In this document: positions 1 through 10,677 of the stretch, one piece after another
How the letters are laid out: each line of letters starts with the position of its first letter
How positions within the stretch are numbered: the first letter of the stretch is position 1
Origin: Thozetella sp. PMI_491
Taxonomy: Eukaryota > Ascomycota > Sordariomycetes > Chaetosphaeriales > Chaetosphaeriaceae
NCBI GenBank assembly: GCA_021432635.1
Contig: MU270022.1
Coordinates: forward strand, 372,001-436,000
Length of the DNA: 64,000 bases
Direction of reading: 5' to 3'
Notes under the pieces: model-generated
What the model was told of the DNA's origin: nothing
Databases searched by the model: none
The model's input: only the letters and a program-made list of their open reading frames with translations
Made by a program: the position numbers and the translations under genes

Positions 1-468
1 ATGAATAGGGGTCTAGCTAGTTACTTGATCTACAGATATCGGTTTTGGAGTAGTTCTCTTCTAGGTCATGCGTTGCGACTCATCAAATCCGGGTCGGCCA
101 TTATGTCATACAATTGTACGGTATGCGCATTGTAGATATGAAAGTTGTGATTCAAATGATGTCGCGGAAGCATCCTAATAATGGCTTCGTAGAATTATCC
201 AGGTGAGTCTTGCTTGAGACAGCCAGAGACAGGGGGAAGGGGGTGACGAGGATGACGCAAACAAAGGGACACTACTGAAATGGAGCTTAAAGACGTCAAT
301 ATGGGGGAGCGTCCCGTTCTCAGCACCGGCGCGCAAGCGTCATTGCTATATAGTGGAGTAGCTACATTGCTCAATGAATCCGTCCATTGGTCGATTTTCA
401 ATCCAAGATAACAAATGCGGTCTATGACCGAGTAAGTACCCAAAAGGTGTTGTCCGCCCGGTCTTTCG
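1..468. other. Intergenic stretch downstream of the Clr5-ankyrin gene
   Basis: No convincing gene is visible here. The base composition is ordinary, unlike the A+T-rich blocks further right. The stretch lies 3' of the minus-strand ankyrin gene and probably holds its 3' UTR. An 82-codon frame on the minus strand opens only with TTG and shows no domain, so it is not called. Confidence 0.5.
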
Positions 469-3400
469 TTACCAAGCCATTGGTTTAAGCGGGGTTTCTT
501 TCATCCCAGCCATATCGTCGAGTAACGCTTGCCGGTCCTCTGCCTCTTGATCCCCGCCATCCTCATTTCCTGAGACAGGGGAGATGTCATATCGGTGATC
601 CGTCTCGCACTCATAATCGTAGACCCCGTCATCTTCTGAGCAGTCCTCCCCTCTCTCCATGTCTTCTTGGTAATTGCAGTAGCACGGTACGGCGTCTCTA
701 GTGCCTTGGTTTTCCCAGTCGTCAAAATCCATCATCATGAAACTATTTTTTATCACCTCATATTCTTCTAGATAACTTGAATTTGGAAAATATTCCACTA
801 AAAAGCCGACAGTGTCCGCCACGTTACCATGTCTCTTGGATTCTGCGGCCCATTGCTCAAGAGCTTCGACAGCGATCGATTCCGCCGCCCTCGAGACTTC
901 GTTATTCGATCTAGAATAGGTATCAATAGCTCGGCTCGCAACAAACATTCCCTCTTTGATTGCATCCATGCGCGAGTAGATGTTTGCTTCAGCAACATAC
1001 TCCGCCCACTGTCGAACTTGATTCGCAACGCGCTTGTGCCAATGGCGTGGGCGCCATATGAGTGCAGAAGGATGATAGCTAGAACTCGCGGAAATTAAGC
1101 GATCATTTGAGACCACCATCATTTCGATAATATTCTCAGAGTTAATCTCTCTGGGATGCGGAAGAGCAGTAGCGGGGACAAAAGTGTGCCGCCTCCATTC
1201 TTCTAGCTCCATCAATATCGTCTGGTCCTCCATGGTCCACTGTCTGTGAGATTTAAGAATGTTTTCGACGGCCCTATACCCTCCTGATTTGGCCTGGAAT
1301 GTCGCGTTGACATACTGAAAGCGATAATTGCCGAGAGTTTTGGCGCCTGAGGCCAATAGCAGCTGGACGACATCAAGGCGGCCACTTTTTGCTGCACCTT
1401 CTAGGGCTGTGAAGCCGCTATTAAGACTCCGCGGAGCGTTGACATCTGCGTTATGTCTGAGAAGGGCTTGCACGACACCTATTATGCCAGCCTCTGCGGC
1501 AAGTTGTAGATCCGTGGTACACGAAAATGGCCTGTCATCTGACAACCGGTCGACTGTCGCTCCTCGCCTTAAGAGTAGAGCAACCAGGGATGGCTGTTTT
1601 ACCTCTATCGCCGCTTTGAGACAGGTTTCTGTCTCAAATATACTCTCTCTCTCATAGTTGACATCTGCGCCATAGGCGATCAGTATCTCAAGTATGTCGA
1701 TACGTCCCAAGCGTGTTGCTAAACACGCTGGGGTTAAATAATAATGTCTCTCGTCGAAGTGGGCCTGTAGCTTCATAACGCATTCGGCCTCGATATCATC
1801 GCACTTCGATATTATGTTGTCGAGAAGAGATGCCTGTATTTGCCGCTGAATGGCCTTCCTAAGAGTGAAGCCATCTACATGGTAACCGGAGTCCAGTAGC
1901 ATCCCAATAATGGGTTCGTGTGCTGCCTGGACCGCAAATAACAGTGGGGATACCTGAGAGTAAGAGGAGTTGTGCCATTCCTTCATTTGTCTAGTGACCC
2001 AGTTCTTTCGATTCTGGTATAGTTGAAACCACTTGTCTAATATTTCCTCCGGACTCTTTGGAGTGTGCTGTCGGTACTGGCAACGTAATGGGATTACAGC
2101 CAAATGCTGACTTAGATGCTCTCCGTGGTGGTCCAATAAACGTGCCACCAAGTCCACAGGTGAAAACCAGACAGCTATCGAGAGGGCTGTATTTTCGAGA
2201 ATCGGGTTAAGTTTGAAAGGCTCTACTCGAGCACGTCGTTGTAGGAGCTGGTCAAGCCCAAAAGTGCCGCCTCGAGCACCGAAACTGACAGCACAGTAAA
2301 TCGCTGCGCATAGAGCTCCCGAATCATATGCTGTACGGTCAAGGGATAACGCAAACTCAATCACGTCTTGCTTTCGCGTGAGAATAGCAGTCTCCAGGTA
2401 GCTAATTCCCTCGTAGCTTGCAATCCCACTCGGGTCTTGGAGGAGCTGTGGCGGAAGGAGGCTTCGGACTTGAACAGCGTCCGGTATCCGGAAGACAAGC
2501 GAGGCAAGATGATGGCTAACACTTGCTCCAAACGAGATAAGAATTTTCGCAACTAAACCATGGCCACGGAGTAATGCAACCTGAACGACCGTAATGCCAT
2601 TGTGAGCAGCGTCGTCCGGGTGGAGACCCATGCGGACAAGCTGAGTAACAAGATCGACGTCTCCGCCCTTTGCCGCGGCGAAAAGGTCACTCGGTGTAAC
2701 TGCAGCCCCCGACTTTGCAAGCTCAGTGGCGATTTCGTACTTCTTCGAGCGCATAGCAAATCGAAATGGAGATGTCTTTAATCTCTTTCGTGGAGCGTCC
2801 CACTTCATCTGCCTATGAAGAACAAGTACACCTCGTTGATTCAGCTCAATCTCACGCTCTTCTTTCAGATCAACTCCATGATACAACACAAGTCTCATCA
2901 TGCTGACGGAGCCAGATATAACAGCAATATGTAAAAGAGAAGGGCTAGGTGGCATCTCTTGGGTGCAGGCTTGTGTTCTGTACCGAGGAACTTGTGGCTC
3001 GGCAGAGACCCCAAGTTCGAAGAGCACCTCGGCAGTAGCAATGTGTCCGAAGTAAACTGCCGCGGAAATTGGAGAGTAACCGTTGTTTGTATAGTTAAGA
3101 TTCCCTGATGCCTCCTTATGCAGAAATGATACGACATCTGAATATCCACACGTTGCCGCTAAGATCATGGCATCCGATGTCGTAGACGAGGAAAGATTCA
3201 TCTGTGCGGCGTACTTTGATAAGAGCCACTGGCATAGTTCTAGCGCAAATTCCTGGCCATCGAAGTATGATTCTACCCCGTACCAGAAGCAGCTGCGGTA
3301 GCTAAAGGAAGCCGCAAAGCCTAGGCAGCTAATAGAGTCGACAGATCGAAACCTTGCAGTGAAACTCAGGGGCCAAATGTTGCCATTCCATCTATAGTTG

Positions 3401-5020
3401 ACATCGGCCCCTGCGGTAATCAACGCTTCAATGAGGGCCATGTCGCCCACGATAATTGCAGCCTGTAAGGGGGAAACCTTGTCGCAACTTGGTGTCTCGT
3501 TTATATTTGCACCATATTTTATAAGGAGTTGAGCCATATCGTTTTTTGTGCCACGGGGATGGATGAAAATTGCCGTAGCTAAGAATGAGAGGTCGCAAAA
3601 GCTACAACCTTGAATTTTTGCTCCGTGATCCAGTAGAACAGTGACTAGAGGAATCGAATTTCGAGTGATTGCCAACTCAAGAGCCGTTCCGCGAAATATG
3701 CCAAGAATGGGAGGAACGCCGCTAATCACTTTCGTCCAGGGCACAAGCCTAATTCGTCGTTCTAGGTCAACGCCGCAGTCCGCGTCAAGAAGACAGGACA
3801 CGATGTCTGTGGCCTCGGCATTCACTGCGGCTTCAAAGAGCATATCAACGACCGCTGTCAGTGTCAAACTTTGCTGAGAAGTATCGACTAGTTTCCGGAT
3901 TACTCGTGGATCTGTAAGGCCGCACAGACGCAAAAGGCTGATGATTTCCTGTGCTTCCTCTAAATAATCCCGGGCCTCGTTCCTCTCATCCAGTATCAGA
4001 CGATTTGATGTGAGGTAAATGATGATTTTTACCAGCTCCGGACCCATATCTGACGGGGTTCCATTAGCCAATACTACGGACGCTTGGAGATTGGCATCAG
4101 AGTAGGCTTCAGGGATGACCATGTCCAAACGAGCTGCAATGCAGTCTACACTCATTTTAACAAAAAGCTGTTTCGCCATTTCTTCGGATCCAAATATGAG
4201 AGACATGCTCCGGCGTACCGACTTTTCGAAAATTGCAGGGAGCAATGTCGCGGTCTCGGTGCTGAGAGTGCCATGCCCGTAGCGAGCGAGCTGCTGTATT
4301 GCATGTGTCATATCTGGTGTCGTATTCCCGGATGATGCAACTTCAATTACTGTTACGGGTGTGCTAGGAGCTGATAGGAATTTAATCCCCGCTTGTATCA
4401 GCAGGAAATGAGAGCGCATGAATTCGATCCATGGAAGACTATCGTGCCAGACAGTTCCACTGTTCAGGTCTGCACATGACCCACGCGGTGTGCAGAGGTA
4501 AAGAGAGGCGCAATCAATTCGTGGTGACTTTGTCGAGACTAGAAATGCGGGTATGCGTATTAGCAAGACGGTCGTGCTTCATTATGCTGAAGAGGACATG
4601 TACCTGGTCTCCAAGTGACGAGTCTGTTTCGTCTAGTCTCGTATTCGACTTTCTCGTTGGGGAGCCGTCGGCCGGCTAGGATCACAGCTGTTTCCTTTAA
4701 GTCTTCGAGACGTGCTTGGATTACCCTTTCGACATGGCGCCAGATTTCAGGGGAAAGCTTCTTCCGGAAACCCCACGATTTTAGCTTGAATTCAAGCTGC
4801 GATTTGCTAGCACTCCCTTTCAGTAGTCAAACCTTAGTGTTCAAGATAGGTTAAACACCTACGTTACGGAAAGCCCACGCTCGTGTAGCTCGGCCAAGAT
4901 TTGGTCGAGCTCTTTGTTCTGAATTAGATATCGGGTCCGGATAAAGGGTTTCAAGGTCTCCCAATCCTCCTTGTGTAGCTGCGCGGCTCTGAGCTTTTGT
5001 CCCCTCGCAATGCTTGTCAT
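469..5020 (-). CDS. Clr5-domain ankyrin-repeat protein, 1476 aa, three exons
   Basis: Exons are 5020-4863, 4806-4604 and 4538-469. Introns of 56 bp (4807-4862, GTAGGT..CTAG) and 65 bp (4539-4603, GTACAT..TCTAG with a CTAAT branch) join in frame to give 1476 residues. The ATG at 5020 starts MTSIARGQKL. Residues about 14-80 match a Clr5 domain: W near residue 20, then a helix with LHERGLSVTKSQLEFK, then WGFRKKLSP. Clr5 domains are named after a fission-yeast silencing regulator and are common at the N terminus of fungal ankyrin proteins; their role there is inferred. Ankyrin repeats fill much of the rest, for example GADVNY, GANINE and a TALEGAAKSGRLDVVQLLL unit. The C terminus is acidic (Asp/Glu-rich). 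A likely role is a nuclear or cytoplasmic scaffold or regulator. The single long frame begins inside intron 2, so an unspliced prediction would lose the Clr5 domain. Confidence 0.88.
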
Positions 5021-5286
5021 TTTTCTTGGTAAGTGCAACTTATAGGAAAACGGTTAGAAATAAAGAAAAAAAAGCAGCTGGTAATTTGACTGCAGATATT
5101 TCGCAGGGCGAGGTGTGGTGATCAGTAGACTAGCGAAAGGATGGGCAAGAAAGCGAAAATTTGCCTTAGGCAGTGCACTGGGGGCAGATGGGTGGGGATA
5201 TATGTTCTCGAGGCTTAGAGCCTCGCCAAATAAACTGGTACATGACGGTCACGTTGAGGGATGGGCGCTGTGGGTCGTCCCTTGTC

Positions 5287-5308
5287 ATTGGCTAAGAGCA
5301 GAATCGGA
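5287..5308 (-). promoter_or_regulatory. CCAAT module, copy 1
   Basis: Plus-strand reading is ATTGG, six bases, then GCAGAATCGGA. ATTGG is an inverted CCAAT box, the site of the fungal CCAAT-binding (Hap/AnCF) complex. The second half has no factor that I recognise. The same layout occurs at 5425, 5624 and 5763. Confidence 0.5.
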
Positions 5309-5424
5309 ATCTGCAAAGCTGCCTTACGGTTGGCGTGAGGACACCAAACGCATTTGTGGCGTCGTGCAGCCTACGTCCTCGCGTTGACCGTTCGAGATTG
5401 CGGTGTCTTAGATACAGGGACGTG

Positions 5425-5446
5425 ATTGGTGAATAGCAGAATCGGA
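5425..5446 (-). promoter_or_regulatory. CCAAT module, copy 2
   Basis: ATTGG, a different six-base spacer (TGAATA), then GCAGAATCGGA. The right half is identical to copy 1 although the spacer differs, which argues for selection on both halves. Confidence 0.5.
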
Positions 5447-5623
5447 ACGCAGAGAGTGGACCCGTCGACATGCATATTGTCCATGTTACGCACGAGCCAT
5501 AGTCTGCTCGGTCAGCCAAGCAGCTCAAGCAAGCTAGGCACGCTTTGGAGGCGACCGGCTGCCGGGGCAGTATTGGGGCTTGCTGGTGACACACTTCGCC
5601 TAGCTATCTCCTGTCTATTCCTG

Positions 5624-5645
5624 ATTGGCCTATTGCAAAATCCGA
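5624..5645 (-). promoter_or_regulatory. CCAAT module, copy 3
   Basis: ATTGG, six bases (CCTATT), then GCAAAATCCGA. It differs from copies 1 and 2 at two bases of the right half and keeps the exact spacing. Confidence 0.45.
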
Positions 5646-5762
5646 ACTTCATCAGATGAATGCCCCGGGGATGCCCCAAGCCTACACCCCTGTCTAGGGA
5701 CCTTATTCTGCGAGATACAGGTTCAGCCTGCAGGGTTGACTCGGAGGCATGGAGAACACTTG

Positions 5763-5784
5763 ATTGGCAGCTGGCAGAATCTGA
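5763..5784 (-). promoter_or_regulatory. CCAAT module, copy 4
   Basis: ATTGG, six bases (CAGCTG), then GCAGAATCTGA. One base of the right half differs from copies 1 and 2, and the spacing is unchanged. Confidence 0.45.
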
Positions 5785-6106
5785 TCTTCCACCATTTTCA
5801 ACATACCCTATCCGTCCGGTTCCAGGTGCTGCTGGGGAGGCGCAAGCATGTGTTCTTCGCAGCATGCAATTGGAACTTTACACGATCTGAACTCCACCGT
5901 GGGTTAGCTGGGCATGGTGGCGTTACGGTAGGTATGATTGCTTCCCGAATGGACTCATTCCTTACCGCCAGCGGTGGCTTGAAATCCGGTAATAGCTTTC
6001 GGTGTGCGCAGGGGCTGTCCCAGGGTAAGATCTCTCGGCCTGGCAATAGGCACCTCAGTTGCCATCAACAAGTCTCTAGTTCGTCATCCAGAGGATGGCA
6101 CACGTC

Positions 6107-6115
6107 TATATAAGG
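6107..6115 (+). promoter_or_regulatory. TATA-like box of the small basic-protein gene
   Basis: TATATAAGG lies about 150 bp upstream of the ATG at 6266. A pyrimidine- and CA-rich leader follows, typical of a fungal 5' UTR. Confidence 0.4.
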
Positions 6116-6265
6116 ACCAACAGATCCCGCTCTACGATTGTGGCCGTCGTCTACACTTACAGTATCACCTACGCGCTCTCCACGATTCCAAAACCTCGAA
6201 CCCATTGAACGGGCTTTTCAACAGTACTTTCGAGTCAACTCTTTACAACAGCCCGTCTATCCAAC

Positions 6266-6545
6266 ATGCCGTCTGGCGACATGACTCCGAAGAACAAACA
6301 TAAGAAGTGAGATCTCTCCCTTTGAAATTCATGTTGTTTTCATTGAATGGCCAACAAATACCAAAAGGTCGAAACGTTCTTCCAAATCCAAAAGAAGCAA
6401 CATGAGTACTATGGTTCAATACGACACTACAGGATACCAAGACAGCACCCCTAGCTATGGCAATCAACAGCAGCAAGATGATGCCCTCCCGTTCCATGTG
6501 GAGCAAGATATCTTCGGGATTGGGGCCCAGTTTGATCGCAAATGA
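6266..6545 (+). CDS. Small basic hypothetical protein, 72 aa, two exons
   Basis: Exon 1 is 6266-6306 and exon 2 is 6368-6545, with a 61-bp intron (GTGAGA..AAAAG). Splicing restores one frame to a TGA at 6543. The first half of the product is rich in Lys, Arg and Ser (for example KNKHKKSKRSSKSKR). It is followed by a polar Gln-rich stretch (GNQQQQDD) and ends FGIGAQFDRK. There is no signal peptide or membrane segment. The basic run could be a nuclear-localisation or nucleic-acid-binding segment, but I do not recognise the family. Support comes from an in-frame canonical donor, a TATA-like box upstream, and the regulated-looking promoter with four CCAAT modules. A weak point is that the intron has no strong branch site. 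Confidence 0.6.
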
Positions 6546-7019
6546 GTTTGACGAGGCAAGAAGGCAGTAGGGAAAGGTCTTGTTGCTTTATGTTACGTGT
6601 TAGATATTGAATGGAACGACGTGAAAGTCTTTTTTTTTTCTCCATTGTTCTTCAGAAGGATTAAATAGGCGAATGGCACGATCCAATTGTCAAAACACAA
6701 CGTACGAACTACTCGAGCCTTGCTTCGCCAAACTGTACTACGAATACGCCTGGTAGGCTTCACTTTAGAGCTGAGGCGTCCATAATGAAGGACTTTCCTC
6801 TCGCTTGGCTGACCCGGCATAGGAGAATTCGGAGAACAGTGTGCCGTTCACTAAAGAGGCACTACAGCCTTTTCCAGAAATTACATCCCCGGGGAAGGTT
6901 CAGGGATAGCGCTGATATAACCAACACTCTAACTGGCAATAGAATAGATACCTAAGCGTTCATGGATCTCTACAAGACTGAGCCGTTTCTGCATGCCAGA
7001 TGACTGTAGATCCAGCCGG
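6546..7019. other. Intergenic, between convergent genes
   Basis: The basic-protein gene ends on the left and the minus-strand SDR ends on the right, so this is shared 3' flank. I saw no gene or clear repeat in it. Confidence 0.5.
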
Positions 7020-8004
7020 CTACAATTGAAAGTGTGCTAGAATGGCGGCACTGACCTTGTCCGTCATGTCCTTTCTCACCTTGACGAGCTCCTCCATTTG
7101 CTTTTCCATCCCTGGCGCAAGGGCACCCACTGGAACCAGTGTCTGGCCGGCTGCCAGCTGTGCGTATGCGCTCTCCGTGAAGACGTCCACGGGAATGCCC
7201 ATGGAGCGACCTCTCGCTTCGCCCATGTAATCGTGCAACTCGGCTTTTCGGAAAGCTGCATTAGAACATATTTTGTACGAAACAACAGGAATAGAGCAAG
7301 TGGGGAAGGCAAGGAAGGAGGGCATGCGAGAAAGCCGACGTACTTTGTGTTAGCGGAGGCCGCACCTCCACAATCTTGGTTCGGGATCCCACTTTCTCGG
7401 TCTGCGCCCTGAGGCAGTCGATAAACGCGGTTAGCGCGGCCTTCGATGCCGAGTAGGCCGGCGACGCCACACTCGGGACCATGGCTAGCAGCGACGTGGT
7501 GACGATGATACTGGTCGGCTGCGGCTTGGCCTGCAAGTGGGGTAGAAACTTGATCATTAGGTCAACGATGCAGTTGAAGTTGGTGTTGACCTCGGCGTGG
7601 AATGCATCCAGGTCTACCTCCTCGGGTCGGGTCAGCCTGGTCTGGCTCTGGATGCCAGAGTTGAGGAAGACACAGTCTAGATCGGGGTACGTTTCCACAA
7701 TTCTATCATTATCAGCGAAGGTCAAGCCAGCCCCACCAGAGGTCTCAGGGGAGTGGGACCGCACTATCACTCGAGAGAATACTTACTCTTTCACAAAAGC
7801 GTCCTGTCCTGCCTTATCGGTGATGTCGAACCGAGCAGAGCCAGCATACTCCTTGCCGTGCTTCTCGACAAAGGCGTCCAGCCTGTCTTGGCGGCGGCCG
7901 ACAGCGATGACCTTTGCTCCTTCTTGGATGAGTTTGTCGGCCATGGCGGCTCCAATGCCGGCTGTGGCTCCGACGAGGAGGATACGTTTATACTGGAAAG
8001 GCAT
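7020..8004 (-). CDS. Short-chain dehydrogenase/reductase (classical SDR), 270 aa, three exons
   Basis: Exons are 8004-7787, 7702-7344 and 7255-7020. The introns, 84 bp (GTAAGT..GATAG) and 88 bp (GTACGT..TGCAG), keep the frame. The product starts MPFQYKRILLVGATAGIGAA, carrying the Rossmann glycine motif (GATAGIG) near residues 12-18. AVGRRQDRL at the end of the second strand suggests NADP(H) preference. NSG takes the place of the usual NAG, a Ser sits in TTSLLAM, and the catalytic Tyr and Lys are in YSASK. This is an NAD(P)-dependent oxidoreductase. The C-terminal part (GEARGRSMGIPVDVF onward) resembles DltE-like SDRs; the substrate is unknown. The neighbours are a small basic protein and decayed genes, so context does not assign a pathway. 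Confidence 0.88.
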
Positions 8005-8769
8005 TGTTGATGGTATGTTATTCTTCAGAATGCGAGGCTGAAAGCGTTATCTCTGGAGGAGCGACGAGTCAATCAAAGGCCACGATATATATACGTTCGT
8101 ACGAGCCGTATATGCATCGCACTGCATCTCCCTTTAATAATGCACCCATCGGCTCCCGTCCCGTCCATTGCATGGCAGGCTAGGTGGCTTGCGTCCATTG
8201 TCCGCTCTGCATTCGGAGGGCGATTCGGGATTAAGTCGATCCCGGATTTACGGTCTAATTTTAAGCGCGAGGTGCACGCTGATTAAGGAATTTCGGGACT
8301 AGTCCTCGCCTGCCGTTTTACCCCCGAGCAAGCGTTAACCTCGCGTTTTCTCGGCCATAGGGCTTACAAAGCCGAATTGAGTGGTCGTTTCGCATCAACA
8401 ATGGTGCATAGATCAAACTCATAATAGCCCGACAACTACATTGTAGTGTGGCACACCTACTTCGCTTTACTTATTACAAGATTGTTAAAATAATAATGTT
8501 ACTTTATTATAATCCATTTCTCTTTTATCTAAACAAATAACACTTTTCTACCGACTTATATCCCAGGTGAGCGAACCCCCTCACACACCTCTCTCACTAG
8601 GGCAGCCAGATGTCCCTAGCCCCGTAGCAAGTATGCAGAACGTAAGGTAAGAGAGGAAATTGTATATACGTCAGTCAGGCTCTATTGCTTCATTTACTTT
8701 ATATATCCGAGATACAATAGCCAGAGGTACAAAACCATGATTCTAGGGTCAACGTCTCTAGCTAGAGCC
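8005..8769. other. Intergenic: promoter side of the SDR and 3' side of the S9 peptidase remnant
   Basis: The part next to 8004 holds the SDR promoter with a TATA-like run. Around 8460-8560 the DNA is locally A+T-rich but not in the style of the repeat blocks. The missing catalytic half of the neighbouring S9 peptidase is not found here. Confidence 0.5.
8085..8094 (-). promoter_or_regulatory. TATA-like box of the SDR gene
   Basis: A TATATAT run lies about 80 bp upstream of the ATG at 8004 on the minus strand. Confidence 0.35.
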
Positions 8770-9697
8770 CTAGTACCACCTGAGGGCCGTGTCTTCTATA
8801 ATTGGTGTCTCTTCAAGGTCGTGTTCGACATGCACTACAATCTTTGTACCCGCCGTGGCAAGATCAGAAGCGCAATCGACTTCACCATGATACACCTTTT
8901 GGTAGTTCTGGTCCTCACCAGCCCAATAGACAGCCATTCCCGACGTATACTGGGCGGGAGTGTTGTGTGCAATAAAGTATAGGTCTGTGCCAGACCATAC
9001 CGTCTTCCATATTTCTCCAGGGAAGTGGTAGGCCTTGCGTACTTGCGCAGTCGCTGGCTCCAGAATCGATAAGGTAGTGCCGTCAAGATACGCACTCTCC
9101 ACATCCGGGGTCCGGTGGGTGACCACAGGCGACGCTAGTGACGTGCACGTCTGCTTTAAATACCGCCCGAATAGTGCCACGCTCAATGTCCAACAACCAC
9201 AGGTGCGCATAGTCCCAGTCTCGGCCCCAGACGATCGCATCGTTCCCAGCCACATCCATGGCTCGTTTCGCAGAAGTCTTCTCGGCAGGGGCGATGAACG
9301 CAATAGTTTTTCCATCGGGGCTGAATTCGACACTTGTGATCCACCCTTCATTGCTCTCCGGCGTTATCGCCCTAAGATCGCAGCTATCTACACCTAAGAC
9401 GTATATAGCACAGGCCCGGCCCTGCGCACCGCGATCGGACACAAACGCGACGGACCGCCCGTCTGGAGACCAGCAGGGCAATCGATCGTTGAACAATCCA
9501 TCCGTGAGCCGGTGGGCCGACTTCTCGGCATTCGTCTTGGCGATCCATATGGATGCAATGGTGCGTTGGCCTTTTCTATGGTTCCACTTGAGCCTTGTCG
9601 AGTATACCACTCGAGCCCCGTCTGGCGAGAGCTTCAGCGTTGCTGGAATGATGAGATCCAAGGTGTCTTGAATCAATGCCGCCTGTTTTTCAGCCAT
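8770..9697 (-). pseudogene. Truncated S9 peptidase (acylaminoacyl-peptidase/DPP5-like), propeller only
   Basis: From ATG 9697 the frame encodes an N-terminal beta-propeller with PD40-type repeats: KLSPDGARVVYST, CWSPDGRSVAFVSD and EFSPDGKTIAFIAP. It also has the family-typical WGRDWDYAHLWLLD and DVHVTS segments. Near 9133 the reading shifts by one base; the second frame then continues the same family (VVTHRTPDVESAYLDG) to a stop at 8770. Intact S9C enzymes are roughly 650-720 residues with a C-terminal alpha/beta-hydrolase domain holding the Ser-Asp-His triad. Here about 310 residues remain and the hydrolase domain is absent, so no peptidase activity is expected. An alternative is an unrecognised very short intron, but no usable splice pair fits at the shift. 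Confidence 0.8.
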
Positions 9698-10060
9698 GAT
9701 GATGCTCCTATACGTCTAGAAGGTTTTTTGGTTTCGTTTTTGGCAAGAGTTGAGATAACTTTGGACTAGCGGCATTCCAGCTTTCTTTTATCTTGATATC
9801 CTTACCCCGCACCCCGCTCGCTCTCTTCGACTATAATATTAAGTTGTCTAAAGGGGCGGCATTCGATAAACGAGCGGCCAATACAGCTGCTGAATGCACA
9901 TCACATCCCCTTCAGACAAAAATGCAAACCTGGATATAAGATAAAATACAATCAATCTCGAAGCAAGCAGTGATTTACATACTATTACACCAGAAAAATA
10001 CATCCGAGCACTTTGAGCATACAGCCCCAGGTGCTGCTGATCCTTTCCTTTCACTCTCTG
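9698..10060. other. Intergenic stretch between two decayed genes
   Basis: It contains the former promoter of the S9 peptidase remnant and the 3' flank of the membrane-protein remnant. No gene or repeat was seen. Confidence 0.5.
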
Positions 10061-10677
10061 CTAAACTGCTGAGTTGAATGAGACGCCGGCATGCACGGCA
10101 ATTGCTTCTAGCGACTGTTCATCTGTTGCCACGCCGCCGCAATGCACTATATGGTCTAGACGATCATACCGCCGATCCACGACTCGACCGGTTTTCCAGA
10201 AGCGAAAAAACTCTTGCGCCTGGAGAAATGACGGTGTACGACGTGCCATTCCCTTGTGCTGTACCAGAACTGCCTCATCCCACCCATCAGTGCAATGTTC
10301 TCTGTGGTGATGGGCTGGGTGCCATGGCGACCGGCCTAGTAGGACCAAGACCCTCCCGGGCCGGGCCCAGAGCGGTTGAACTCGGGTGTGAGCTTGTCGT
10401 CGCGGCACTCCGGCGGCAGCCATGCAGATGCAAGGGCGTTGAAAAGGCAGCCCAGAGATCGTGCCTCTAAGACACTGGTGCCGCAGTCGCACTCATTGTC
10501 GACGTAATCTTGCGTTATGGCATAATGGAGGTCCGGATCCCTAAGATAATGGGCAAGTTGGATGAAAAGACTGAGATACCCCAAGACGGCGAGGCATATC
10601 AGCAAAATCTTACATAGTAAAGCGATGTTACAGTTTTGGGCTATCCTCTGAGTCCAAACCCCGTCTCTAGACCTCAT
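10061..10677 (-). pseudogene. Decayed single-pass membrane protein of an HC-motif fungal family
   Basis: The first ATG in frame is at 10677 (MRSRDGVWTQ). A hydrophobic segment, ALLCKILLICLAVLGYLSLF, is a clear membrane span. It is followed by ECDCGTSVLEARSLGCLF and AWLPPECRDDKLTPEF, a conserved-looking Cys-rich block. At 10336-10338 there is an in-frame TAG just after GPGPGGSWSY, where a Trp is likely in intact relatives. Past it the same frame keeps going (EWHVVHRHF), and a later one-base frame change leads to HIVHC and a stop at 10061. The block and the two His-containing motifs recall fungal membrane proteins of secondary-metabolite loci (UstYa-like), but that link is a weak resemblance only. 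At least two breaks make it a pseudogene. Confidence 0.65.

Larger units (their letters stand above)
5021..6265. promoter_or_regulatory. Divergent intergenic promoter region
   Basis: This 1.2-kb gap separates two outward-reading genes: the Clr5-ankyrin gene starting at 5020 on the minus strand and the small basic-protein gene starting at 6266 on the plus strand. It contains four copies of a CCAAT-box module between 5287 and 5784 and a TATA-like TATATAAGG at 6107. Several frames of 75-160 codons cross it on both strands but share no domain and overlap the modules, so they are treated as chance frames. Confidence 0.6.

Noticed and set aside
195-443. 82-codon minus-strand frame
   Set aside because: It opens only with TTG, has no ATG near its start, and no domain.
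5115-6303. Several 75-160 codon frames in the divergent promoter
   Set aside because: They overlap each other and the CCAAT modules, lack splice logic or domains, and run on both strands.
10074-10470. Plus-strand frames of 78-130 codons
   Set aside because: They are antisense to the membrane-protein remnant and show no recognisable sequence.
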